DNA of 64,000 nt from Hungatella hathewayi WAL-18680 (lineage in GTDB: Bacteria > Bacillota > Clostridia > Lachnospirales > Lachnospiraceae). Position 1 is the stretch's first letter. Every line of letters starts with the position of its first letter. A model generated the notes under the pieces. That model saw only the letters and a program-made list of their open reading frames with translations. It was not told the origin of the DNA and did no database searches. Below are positions 1 through 7,701 of the stretch, piece after piece. Made by a program: the position numbers and the translations under genes. The stretch lies in the NCBI RefSeq assembly GCF_000235505.1, contig NZ_JH379027.1:2462170-2526169 (forward strand), in the 5' to 3' direction.

Positions 1-1373
1 CCGTCCTTCGTGACGCTCACCAGTCTTTAATCGCAACCAGAATGACGACAGAGCAGATGCTGCCAATCGTCGACAAGATGGATAAAGTTGGTTATCATGC
101 AGTGGAGTGCTGGGGCGGCGCGACCTTTGACGCGTCCCTGCGTTTCCTGAAGGAAGACCCATGGGAGAGACTGAGAAAGTTAAGAGCCGGATTTAAGAAC
201 ACCAGACTCCAGATGCTGTTCCGTGGACAGAACATTTTGGGCTACAACCACTATGCGGACGACGTGGTAGAGTATTTCGTACAGAAATCCATCGCCAACG
301 GAATTGATGTCATTCGTATTTTCGACTGCCTGAATGATATCCGCAACCTGGAGACAGCTGTGAAGGCATGTAATAAAGAAAAGGGCGAGGCCCAGATCGC
401 TCTGTGCTACACCCTGGGAGATGCCTACACCCTGGATTACTGGAAAGATATCGCTAAGAGAATCGAGGATATGGGAGCGGATTCCCTGTGTATCAAGGAT
501 ATGGCAGGACTTCTGACTCCGTACAAGGCAGAGGAGCTGGTAGGCGCGCTGAAGGCGTCCACCAAACTTCCGATTGACCTGCATACCCACTATACATCCG
601 GTGTGGCTTCCATGACCTACTTAAAGGCCGTAGAGTCAGGCTGTGACATTATCGATACGGCGATGTCACCGTTTGCCCTGGGTACCAGCCAGCCGGCTAC
701 CGAGGTTATGGTAGAGACCTTCCGCGGAACACCGTATGACACAGGCTTTGACCAGAATCTTCTGGCTGAGATTGCCGATTACTTTGCTCCGATGAGAGAA
801 GAGGTATTGAAAAATGGCCGCCTGAATCCGAAGGTGCTTGGCGTAAACATCAAGACTTTACAGTATCAGGTGCCTGGCGGTATGTTGTCCAACCTGATTG
901 GCCAGCTGAAAGAGGCGGGCAAGGAAGACAAGTACAAAGAGGTTCTGGAGGAAATTCCGAGAGTTCGTAAGGACTTCGGCGAGCCGCCGTTAGTAACCCC
1001 GTCTTCCCAGATTGTAGGTACTCAGGCTGTTATGAATGTCATCAGCGGCGAGCGCTACAAGATGGTTCCGAAGGAGTCCAAGAAGATTATGCTTGGCGAG
1101 TTCGGTCAGACGGTAAAACCGTTCAACCCGGAGGTACAGAAGAAGATTATCGGCGACGAGACACCAATCACATGCAGACCGGCCGATTTGATTCCACCGC
1201 AGCTGCCGCAGTTCGAGAAAGAATGCGCCCGCTGGAAACAGCAGGATGAGGATGTCTTATCCTACGCTCTGTTCCCGAAGGTAGCGGAAGAGTTCTTCAA
1301 ATACAGAGAAGCACAGCAGACCAAGGTAGACCCTGCCACCGCGGATACGGCGAACAAGGCTTATCCGGTATAA
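1..1373 (+). CDS. Oxaloacetate decarboxylase alpha / pyruvate carboxylase subunit B-type carboxyltransferase (5' partial)
   Basis: The reading frame is open from base 3 and carries the family signature LRDAHQSLIATRM at the window edge, so the true start lies upstream and the ATG at 42 is internal. The family is a TIM-barrel carboxyltransferase that moves carboxyl groups between carboxybiotin and pyruvate or oxaloacetate. Visible landmarks are the barrel segment DGLHTHYTSG-like (seen as DLHTHYTSG) with metal-binding histidines, the CIKDMAG strand, and the conserved PGGMLSNL segment. The chain ends about 60 residues after the carboxyltransferase domain without a lysine-containing biotinyl domain, so the biotin carrier must be a separate protein. 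It could serve oxaloacetate decarboxylase, a two-subunit pyruvate carboxylase or methylmalonyl-CoA carboxyltransferase; sequence alone does not decide. Confidence 0.93.
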   Translation, partial: VLRDAHQSLIATRMTTEQMLPIVDKMDKVGYHAVECWGGATFDASLRFLKEDPWERLRKLRAGFKNTRLQMLFRGQNILGYNHYADDVVEYFVQKSIANGIDVIRIFDCLNDIRNLETAVKACNKEKGEAQIALCYTLGDAYTLDYWKDIAKRIEDMGADSLCIKDMAGLLTPYKAEELVGALKASTKLPIDLHTHYTSGVASMTYLKAVESGCDIIDTAMSPFALGTSQPATEVMVETFRGTPYDTGFDQNLLAEIADYFAPMREEVLKNGRLNPKVLGVNIKTLQYQVPGGMLSNLIGQLKEAGKEDKYKEVLEEIPRVRKDFGEPPLVTPSSQIVGTQAVMNVISGERYKMVPKESKKIMLGEFGQTVKPFNPEVQKKIIGDETPITCRPADLIPPQLPQFEKECARWKQQDEDVLSYALFPKVAEEFFKYREAQQTKVDPATADTANKAYPV

Positions 1374-1385
1374 ATAAAAGAAGAG

Positions 1386-1418
1386 AAGAGCCATGGGAAG
1401 TTTCCTGTGGCTCTTTTT
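1386..1418 (+). terminator. Rho-independent terminator after the carboxyltransferase gene
   Basis: An 8-bp stem (AAGAGCCA with TGGCTCTT, extended by GGAA/TTCC) is followed by a short T run, 13 bases after the stop codon. Confidence 0.85.
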
Positions 1419-1526
1419 ATGTAAATAACTGTTGGAAGATGTGGGAAAATGTAGTATAATTTGTAACAGGGTATTTTTAAGATAATCTTACAAAACTGGC
1501 AATTATTTGAAGTTTTTCTCTTTTTA

Positions 1527-1555
1527 TTGACGGGGGATTGAATTATCCTTATAAT
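1527..1555 (+). promoter_or_regulatory. Sigma-A-type promoter for the surface-protein pair
   Basis: TTGACG and TATAAT are separated by 17 bases, 57 bases ahead of the start codon at 1612. Confidence 0.7.
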
Positions 1556-1611
1556 GGGTAATATGTCATAATATGTAAAATAACGATGAAACGTGTACTG
1601 GAGAACGACAC

Positions 1612-3744
1612 ATGAGAAAAATGAGATACAAACATGGCCTGGCGATGTTTATGGCTATGTTGTTGGTTATAAATGCATGTCTATTTTACGTCAAGCCGTC
1701 TATGGAGAGCTTCGCCTATACGGCGCGCTCGGCCACCATCAACGCTTCCAATCTGAATGTGCGAAGCGGTCCGGGTACTACATATTCCGCTATTACAAAG
1801 TTATCGCAGGGAACGGCAGTCACAGTTGTCGGGGAGAAGACCGCGTCCAACGGCGCCCTGTGGTATGAAATCAGGTTCAGCGGCACAAACGGTGCGGAGA
1901 CCACCGGCTACGTGCTGAATACCTACGTGAAATTCCCCGTCTCCTACCAGACCTCAGCGGATTTTGAGGCGTATCTGACGGCTCAGAAATTCCCGGACAG
2001 TTATAAGGATGGACTGCGGCAGCTTCACGCCCAGTATCCCAACTGGGTCTTCACCGCCCACCACACCAATCTGGACTGGAACACCGCGGTGGACAATGAG
2101 AGTGTAGTAGGACGAAACCTGGTGGCGACCGGAAGCGTTTCCTCGTGGAAATCCATCGCCGACGGCGCTTACGACTGGGACGCCAGCAAATGGCCCGGAT
2201 TCGACGGCAGCAACTGGGTGGCGGCATCCAGAGACATTGTAGCCTACTATATGGACCCAAGGAATTTTCTGGATGATACCTATATCTTCCAGTTTCTGCT
2301 TCAGAGCTACGACAGCTCCGCCCACACGGCGGCAGGTCTGGAAACCATGGTGAAGGGAACCTTTCTGGAGAGCACGGCAAGCGGCGGGGGAAGCCCCTCC
2401 GGAGGGAGCAGTCCAGGAGGCACAAGCTCCGGCGGCTCTTCAAGTGTAGGGCCAGGAGGCGTATCCTCCGGCACGGACAAGAACAACAGCGGCAGTTCCG
2501 GAGGCGCCAGCGGCGGACCGGGAACTTCCATCAATAGTAATGAGGTAAAACTGGAGGCGCCAGGCGCTTCCATCAGCAGCAAGGACAGAGACCGCCTGAT
2601 GGTTGCCCTTGGACCGGGAATGACAGGTGGGCCGGGAAGCGTCGGCTCCGGAAGCAGTCCTTCCTCCGACGGCTCCGGCAGTGCGCCTCTTTCCGGCAGC
2701 AGTTCCTACGTGGACATTATCATGAATGCAGGCGCCCAGTCGGGAGTGAATCCCTACGTGCTGGCGGCCATGATTCTCCAGGAGCAGGGCAAGGGAACCA
2801 GCGGGCTGATATCCGGCACCTATTCCGGATACGAGGGCTACTATAACTTCTTCAACGTGGAAGCTTACCAGTCCGGCTCCATGAGTGCCATCGAGAGAGG
2901 GCTCTGGTACGCGTCCCAGTCCGGCACCTACGGCCGGCCCTGGAATTCCGTGGAGAAATCGATTCTCGGCGGAGCGCAGATATATGGGGAGACCTACGTA
3001 AAGGCGGGACAGAACACCTTTTATTTGAAGAAATATAACGTACAGGGAAGCAATCTCTACAAGCACCAGTACATGACCAACGTGCAGGGAGCGGCCTCCG
3101 AGGGCGCCATCTACGCCAAGGCATACAGCAGTGAACTGAAGAACACGGCGCTGGAGTTCCGGATTCCGGTTTACAACAACATGCCGGCTGCGGCCTGCGC
3201 GAAACCGACCCAGGATGGCAGCCCCAACAACAAGCTGGCAGGGCTTGGCGTAAATGGATTTGCATTGACGCCGACCTTCAACAAGGATACCACCTCCTAC
3301 AACCTGATTGTGGATACGTCCGTATCCCAGGTAACCATCAATGCGGCAGTCATTGATTCCACCGCGTCCGTAAGCGGCGCCGGAACCGTGAACCTGCAGG
3401 GAGGCGGCAACGATATCACCATAGCGGTGACGGCACAGAACGGTTCTGTGAGAAATTATGTGATTCATGTGGTTCGTCAGCAGAATGGACCGACCAATGA
3501 CGGAAGCGTCAATTCCGGAATCACGGGCAACAGCCCAGGCACCAGCCCAGGCACCAGCAGTCCGGGTGGAAATACCGGAAGCAGCGGCACTGGCAGTCCG
3601 GGCGGCAGTCCCGGAAACAGTGGCGGCAGCGGCACCAGCAGTCCGGCGGCTGGTTCCACCGGCGGTCCGGGAGCCAGCAGTGGTTCCGGCTCCTCGACAA
3701 CGAACAGCGGCCCGGGCGGCAGTGACATTGTCATCATCCCGTAA
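1612..3744 (+). CDS. Secreted SH3b / glucosaminidase-like / cadherin-like surface protein
   Basis: A 710-residue exported protein. Residues 1-36 form a signal peptide. An SH3b domain follows (about 40-108, with NLNVRSGPGTTYSAI). Next come an N-terminal glucosaminidase-associated segment, a Gly/Ser/Pro-rich linker (about 256-365), and a glucosaminidase-like lysozyme-fold segment (about 375-505, with a glutamate in ILQEQG as a candidate catalytic acid). A cadherin-like beta-sandwich domain lies at 543-623 and a second Gly/Ser/Pro tail at 625-703. The family cleaves or binds peptidoglycan outside the cell. The low-complexity linker interrupts what is usually one continuous domain. The start is preceded by a GGAGA site. 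It probably shares a transcript with the next gene, which carries a related beta-sandwich domain. Enzymatic activity is inferred, not shown. Confidence 0.85.
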   Translation: MRKMRYKHGLAMFMAMLLVINACLFYVKPSMESFAYTARSATINASNLNVRSGPGTTYSAITKLSQGTAVTVVGEKTASNGALWYEIRFSGTNGAETTGYVLNTYVKFPVSYQTSADFEAYLTAQKFPDSYKDGLRQLHAQYPNWVFTAHHTNLDWNTAVDNESVVGRNLVATGSVSSWKSIADGAYDWDASKWPGFDGSNWVAASRDIVAYYMDPRNFLDDTYIFQFLLQSYDSSAHTAAGLETMVKGTFLESTASGGGSPSGGSSPGGTSSGGSSSVGPGGVSSGTDKNNSGSSGGASGGPGTSINSNEVKLEAPGASISSKDRDRLMVALGPGMTGGPGSVGSGSSPSSDGSGSAPLSGSSSYVDIIMNAGAQSGVNPYVLAAMILQEQGKGTSGLISGTYSGYEGYYNFFNVEAYQSGSMSAIERGLWYASQSGTYGRPWNSVEKSILGGAQIYGETYVKAGQNTFYLKKYNVQGSNLYKHQYMTNVQGAASEGAIYAKAYSSELKNTALEFRIPVYNNMPAAACAKPTQDGSPNNKLAGLGVNGFALTPTFNKDTTSYNLIVDTSVSQVTINAAVIDSTASVSGAGTVNLQGGGNDITIAVTAQNGSVRNYVIHVVRQQNGPTNDGSVNSGITGNSPGTSPGTSSPGGNTGSSGTGSPGGSPGNSGGSGTSSPAAGSTGGPGASSGSGSSTTNSGPGGSDIVIIP

Positions 3745-3801
3745 GGGGAGGCCCGGACAGGAGCAGTTTCAGTGGATAACATGGATATAACAGGAGATAT
3801 T

Positions 3802-5511
3802 ATGAAAATTAAAATGAGACAGTTTTTATCAAGTGTGGTAATCGCCGCCGTCATGGCGGTTGTGATGCCGCTCGGAACGGTGACTTCCTATGCGGCCACC
3901 GAGGGGCGGATAGCATTTTCCGATAAGACAGCTTCCGTGGGAAGCGAAGTTGAGATTAATATGAAGGTGACAGTGAGCGGGAACGGGGCGTTGAACAATG
4001 CCACGGTGGTGCTTTCCTATGACAGCTCCACGCTGCAGTTCATCAATGGAACAGGCGCCAGCGGCGGTGCGGGTACCGTCCGCATTTCCGTGGGCGGAGA
4101 TACCGCGGATGCCAAGGAGCTGTCATCTACCCTGAAATTCAAGGCGATTCAGGCTGGCGCCTCCAAGATATCCGTCAATACCCAGGAGGTATACGATTCG
4201 GAAAACCAGGTCGTGAACATCAGCCAGCTGGGCAGTTCCACCATCACGGTGCAGGCGCCGGAAAATGCGTCCACCGAGGCGGCGCTGGCGAATCTGCAGG
4301 TGTCTCCGGGCACGCTGACGCCGGCATTTTCCCCGGATGTGTTTGTGTACTCGGCAAGCGTTGACGCCGATGTGAGCAAGATTACCGTCGATGCCCCGGC
4401 AAAGGATGAGAAGGCTTCCGTTGTTCTCTCCGGCAATGAGGATTTACAGCCTGGGGAAAACCAGGTGGTGTGCCGGGTTGTGGCGGAGGACGGAGCTACG
4501 GTCAAGGAGTATGTGATTACCGTGACCCGTGCAGGTGGAGACGCGGCAGGCACAGAGGTGCCGTCAGGCTCTATCGCGGTGGAGACACCGGCCAAGACCG
4601 TGACCATTATCCCGCTGGATGAAGGGGTGACGATTCCGGCAGGCTTTGCGGAATGCACGATTAAGATTGACGGACAGGATGTACAGGGCTGGATTTGGGC
4701 GACAGATACGGAGCACAAGTACTGCGTCTTCTACGGAATGAATGAAGCGGGCGAGAAGGGATTCTACCGTTATGATTTGGCGGAGAAGACCATGCAGAGA
4801 TATTTCCAGGATCCGGCTGCTGAGACGAACGTGTCCATGGAGGATTACGCGAAGCTGGCGGAAGAGCACAACTCTCTGCTGGAGGATTACAAGCTGCGTC
4901 TGTATATTATTGTTGGTCTGGGTGTTGCGGCGGCGCTGCTGCTGATTATTGTGATTGTCCTTCTCTCCACCAGAAGAAGAGGCGGCGGGGATGACGAGTA
5001 CACCAACTATGAAGAAAAATTAAATGATAAGAGGGAGCCTATCCGCCGCGCGGCGGAGGGACTGCCAAGCCAGAGAGCCAGAATCCAGGCGGAGAGGCTG
5101 GAGGAGGAACCGGTGAGGGAACCCGTAAGGGAGCCAGCCAGGGAGCGCGTCAGAGAGACGCCGAGGGTGGAGAAACCTGTGGTTCCTGAGGAAGAGCCGG
5201 TACCGGCATCCACTCAAGGTCCGACGAAGCAGACCACCTTTGTGCCGAAACCAATTGTGACTGTTTCGGCGGTTCAGAGGACGCAGAGACCTCCGTCACC
5301 GGAGCCTGCATCCCAGATGGAACCGGTTCGTCAGCCGGCGCCGCAGTCACAGCCACAGCCGGCGCCACAGTCAAGGCCGCAGCCTAAACCGCAGCCACAG
5401 CCGGCTCCGCAGTCTAGGCCACAGCCAAAACCACAGCCGGTTCAACCGCCGACCTTCGGTTACCAGGTGGACGATGACGATGATGAGTTCGAGGTACTGG
5501 ATTTAGATTAA
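3802..5511 (+). CDS. Membrane-anchored cohesin-like / cadherin-like protein with Pro/Gln-rich tail
   Basis: The start at 3802 is preferred over an in-frame ATG at 3772 because CAGGAG lies just upstream of it and MKIKMRQFLSSVV begins a normal signal peptide (cleavage near SYA-ATEG). A cohesin-like beta domain covers about residues 34-150 and a cadherin-like beta-sandwich about 162-245. A single membrane helix is at about 367-390 (LYIIVGLGVAAALLLIIVI), followed by RRRGG, a charged region and a repetitive Pro/Gln tail (about 510-550, PQPAPQSRPQPKPQ repeated). The chain ends in an acidic patch. By the positive-inside rule the tail should be cytoplasmic and the beta domains outside. No enzyme motif is visible; a structural or adhesion role linked to the preceding gene is inferred. 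Confidence 0.8.
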   Translation: MKIKMRQFLSSVVIAAVMAVVMPLGTVTSYAATEGRIAFSDKTASVGSEVEINMKVTVSGNGALNNATVVLSYDSSTLQFINGTGASGGAGTVRISVGGDTADAKELSSTLKFKAIQAGASKISVNTQEVYDSENQVVNISQLGSSTITVQAPENASTEAALANLQVSPGTLTPAFSPDVFVYSASVDADVSKITVDAPAKDEKASVVLSGNEDLQPGENQVVCRVVAEDGATVKEYVITVTRAGGDAAGTEVPSGSIAVETPAKTVTIIPLDEGVTIPAGFAECTIKIDGQDVQGWIWATDTEHKYCVFYGMNEAGEKGFYRYDLAEKTMQRYFQDPAAETNVSMEDYAKLAEEHNSLLEDYKLRLYIIVGLGVAAALLLIIVIVLLSTRRRGGGDDEYTNYEEKLNDKREPIRRAAEGLPSQRARIQAERLEEEPVREPVREPARERVRETPRVEKPVVPEEEPVPASTQGPTKQTTFVPKPIVTVSAVQRTQRPPSPEPASQMEPVRQPAPQSQPQPAPQSRPQPKPQPQPAPQSRPQPKPQPVQPPTFGYQVDDDDDEFEVLDLD

Positions 5512-5523
5512 TAAGCAACAAGC

Positions 5524-5555
5524 AGGGCTGTCAAAGCGATTTGGCAGCCCTTTCC
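5524..5555 (+). terminator. Rho-independent terminator
   Basis: GGGCTG(T)CAAA pairs with the downstream TTTGGCAGCCC arm and is followed by TTTCC, 13 bases after the stop codon of the cohesin-like gene. Confidence 0.75.
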
Positions 5556-5578
5556 TGTGGAAGCTAGAAAGAAATATC

Positions 5579-5617
5579 TTGACGGAATTCCATTCTTGTT
5601 ATAGAATCACTATAACA
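5579..5617 (+). promoter_or_regulatory. Promoter with overlapping palindromic operator upstream of the GntR/mcsA/mcsB/clpC operon
   Basis: TTGACG (5579-5584) and TAGAAT (5602-5607) are 17 bases apart. A perfect 8-bp inverted repeat, TGTTATAG (5597-5604) and CTATAACA (5610-5617) with a 5-base centre, covers the -10 box. This is the expected layout for repression by the dimeric GntR-family protein encoded 25 bases downstream. No CtsR-type GGTCAAA direct repeat is present. Confidence 0.7.
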
Positions 5618-5641
5618 GGTATAACGAAAGATGGTGAAGGT

Positions 5642-6022
5642 ATGGTATTAACAATTGATTTTAACAGCGATGAAGCAATTTATATCCAGCTCAGGAACCA
5701 GATTATCCTGGAGATAGCCATGGAGAGAATCCATGAAGGGGATTCCCTGCCCTCTGTCAGGCAGCTGGCAGACAACATCGGAATCAATATGCACACGGTG
5801 AACAAAGCCTATTCCGTGCTGCGTCAGGAGGGCTTTGTGAAGCTGGACCGCAGAAAAGGGGCGGTCATCTGCCTGGACGTGGATAAGCTGCAGGCCTTAG
5901 AGGAGATGCGGCAGCGTCTGGCCGTGGTGCTGGCCACCGGCATCTGCAAGGATATCAGCCGGGAGGAAGTGCACCAGATTGTGGACGAAATTTATGACAT
6001 TTTCCAGAATGGAGGAAAATAG
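5642..6022 (+). CDS. GntR-family (YtrA-like) transcriptional regulator
   Basis: A 126-residue protein with a winged-helix DNA-binding domain at residues 12-75 (YIQLRNQIILEIAMERIHEGDSLPSVRQLADNIGINMHTVNKAYSVL seen in part as IGINMHTVNKAYSVL). Only a short helical C-terminal extension of about 50 residues follows. That length matches the YtrA subfamily, which lacks a large ligand domain. The start at 5642 is chosen because a TTG start at 5579 would lie in the -35 box. It is the first gene of a run with mcsA, mcsB and clpC, the position normally held by ctsR in Firmicutes. Autoregulation through the inverted repeat at 5597-5617 is inferred. Confidence 0.88.
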   Translation: MVLTIDFNSDEAIYIQLRNQIILEIAMERIHEGDSLPSVRQLADNIGINMHTVNKAYSVLRQEGFVKLDRRKGAVICLDVDKLQALEEMRQRLAVVLATGICKDISREEVHQIVDEIYDIFQNGGK

Positions 6023-6062
6023 ACTGGTAACAGCCACCAAATATCAGAGATGGAGGAGCCTT

Positions 6063-6653
6063 ATGTTATGCGAGAGATGTAAGATTCGGGAAGCGAATAT
6101 TCAATATACGGAAGTGATTAACGGTGTGAAGACAGAGCACCATTTCTGCGCCCAGTGCGCAAAAGAGATGGATTTTGGAGCTTATTCCGCCATATTTGAC
6201 GGGGAGTTTCCGCTTGCCAAGCTGCTGTCCGGGCTTTTGGGGGCGGAGGCGCCCACGGAGCGCCAGGACAAACGCCAGAAGATTGTGTGCCCCACCTGCG
6301 GTTTAAGTTATGAGGAGTTTGTGAAGGACAGCTGTTTTGGCTGTGCTGACTGCTACGGGGTGTTTGACGTGCTGATTAATGAGAATATCAAGCAGCTTCA
6401 GGGCAGTGACTGCCACAAGGGCAAACGGCCTGTGTACCAGCGCGGGAGTGCTCCGGAGGATAAGGTGGAGGAGACGGCGGGAGTTCACAGCTCCGTGGAG
6501 GAAGAAATGCGAAGCCTGGAAATCCGCCTGCGGGACGCCATCCGTCTGGAGGAGTACGAGATAGCCGCCCAGTGCCGCGACAGAATCCGGGAGTTGAAGC
6601 AGACCGTGGATACCCACGAAAATACGGAAAAAGGGGAGGAGACCAATGCGTAG
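6063..6653 (+). CDS. mcsA: McsA-like zinc-finger/UVR protein, activator of the McsB arginine kinase
   Basis: A 196-residue protein with four CxxC pairs (CERC, CAQC, CPTC, CFGCADC) that should bind two zinc ions. A C-terminal UVR motif (about 150-185, LEIRLRDAIRLEEYEIAAQCRDR) is the type that contacts ClpC. In Bacillus, McsA activates McsB, which phosphorylates arginines and marks proteins for ClpCP. The start at 6063 follows GGAGGAG; an upstream extension overlapping the GntR gene has no ribosome site. The stop overlaps the mcsB start by 8 bases, implying translational coupling. Confidence 0.92.
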   Translation: MLCERCKIREANIQYTEVINGVKTEHHFCAQCAKEMDFGAYSAIFDGEFPLAKLLSGLLGAEAPTERQDKRQKIVCPTCGLSYEEFVKDSCFGCADCYGVFDVLINENIKQLQGSDCHKGKRPVYQRGSAPEDKVEETAGVHSSVEEEMRSLEIRLRDAIRLEEYEIAAQCRDRIRELKQTVDTHENTEKGEETNA

Positions 6654-7683
6654 ATGGTTTGAAGAGATAGAGACGGGGAAACCCAATATCATTTCCAGCC
6701 GCATCCGTCTGGCACGGAACTGGAGCGAATACGTATTTCCTTCCAGATTGAGCGCTGAGGCCAGCGCCGAGGTGGTGGAACGGCTTCACCGGGGGCTTTC
6801 GGACCTTGGGGAGCTGGATGACAGAACCTATGTGTATGCCGGCCTTGACGAGCTTTCGGAGTTGGACCTTAGGGCCCTGAAGGAGCGGAGAATCCTGAAT
6901 TCCTCTATCCTGGCAAAGAAATCCCCGGTGGGACTGCTGTTGTCGGAGAAGGAGGATGTGAGCCTGGTACTCAACGGGACGGACCATATCCGTCTTCAGG
7001 TGTTGTCGGCAGGCATGCATTTAAACGAGTGTTATCAGACGGCGGAGCGGATTGACGACTATATCAATGCCAGATTTCCCTACGCCTTCGACGATAAATA
7101 TGGCTATCTGACCTCATTTCCAACGAATGTGGGGACGGGTCTTCGGGCGTCGGTTATCATCCACCTGCCATCCCTTTCCCTGGGCAAAAAGTTCGGAAGC
7201 CTGCTCTCGGACATGAGCCGTTTTGGCGTGTCGGTGAAGGGTGTATACGGGGAGGGCCGGGAAAATTACGGCGCCCTCTACGAGATATCCAACCAGACCA
7301 CCATGGGGCGGACGGAGAAGGAACTGATCGAGCTGGTGGCGAGAGTGGCCGGCCAGTTGAACGACCAGGAGAACCAAGTCCGCCAGATGGCGTTAGAAAG
7401 CCACAGGCTGGAGCGGGAGGATGAGGTATATAAATCCTATGGCGTGTTAAAATATGCCAGAAGGCTCAGCATGAAGGAGGCCCAGACCTTCCTATCCCAG
7501 TTGATGGCGGGTGTCGCCGACGGGATACTGGAGCTTTCGGAGCCATGCCCGGTATACCGGCTGATGCTGGGGATTCAGACGGCCAATTTACAGAAATTAT
7601 CGGACAGACCTCTTGACAAGGAAGAGCTGGATATGGTGAGAGCCGCCTATCTTCGCAAGGAGCTGCCGGAGATTAAGGACTAG
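6646..7683 (+). CDS. mcsB: Protein arginine kinase McsB
   Basis: A 345-residue member of the ATP:guanido phosphotransferase family. The N-terminal SSRIRLARN motif is the nucleotide-binding signature. The central segment with YLTSFPTNVGTGLRASVIIHLP is typical of the family, and the TMGRTEKELIELV region follows. It phosphorylates arginine side chains as a degradation tag for ClpC-ClpP. It overlaps mcsA by 8 bases and lies 18 bases upstream of clpC, fully consistent with one operon. Confidence 0.95.
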   Translation: MRRWFEEIETGKPNIISSRIRLARNWSEYVFPSRLSAEASAEVVERLHRGLSDLGELDDRTYVYAGLDELSELDLRALKERRILNSSILAKKSPVGLLLSEKEDVSLVLNGTDHIRLQVLSAGMHLNECYQTAERIDDYINARFPYAFDDKYGYLTSFPTNVGTGLRASVIIHLPSLSLGKKFGSLLSDMSRFGVSVKGVYGEGRENYGALYEISNQTTMGRTEKELIELVARVAGQLNDQENQVRQMALESHRLEREDEVYKSYGVLKYARRLSMKEAQTFLSQLMAGVADGILELSEPCPVYRLMLGIQTANLQKLSDRPLDKEELDMVRAAYLRKELPEIKD

Positions 7684-7701
7684 ATTGAGGAGGAAAACAA
7701 C

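Noticed and set aside
2440-3468. Minus-strand frame of 342 codons inside the surface-protein gene
   Set aside because: It is antisense to conserved SH3b/glucosaminidase/cadherin-like domains and arises from the biased Gly/Ser/Pro codons.
5579-5641. TTG start for the GntR regulator
   Set aside because: The codon is the first triplet of the -35 box of the operon promoter and has no ribosome site.
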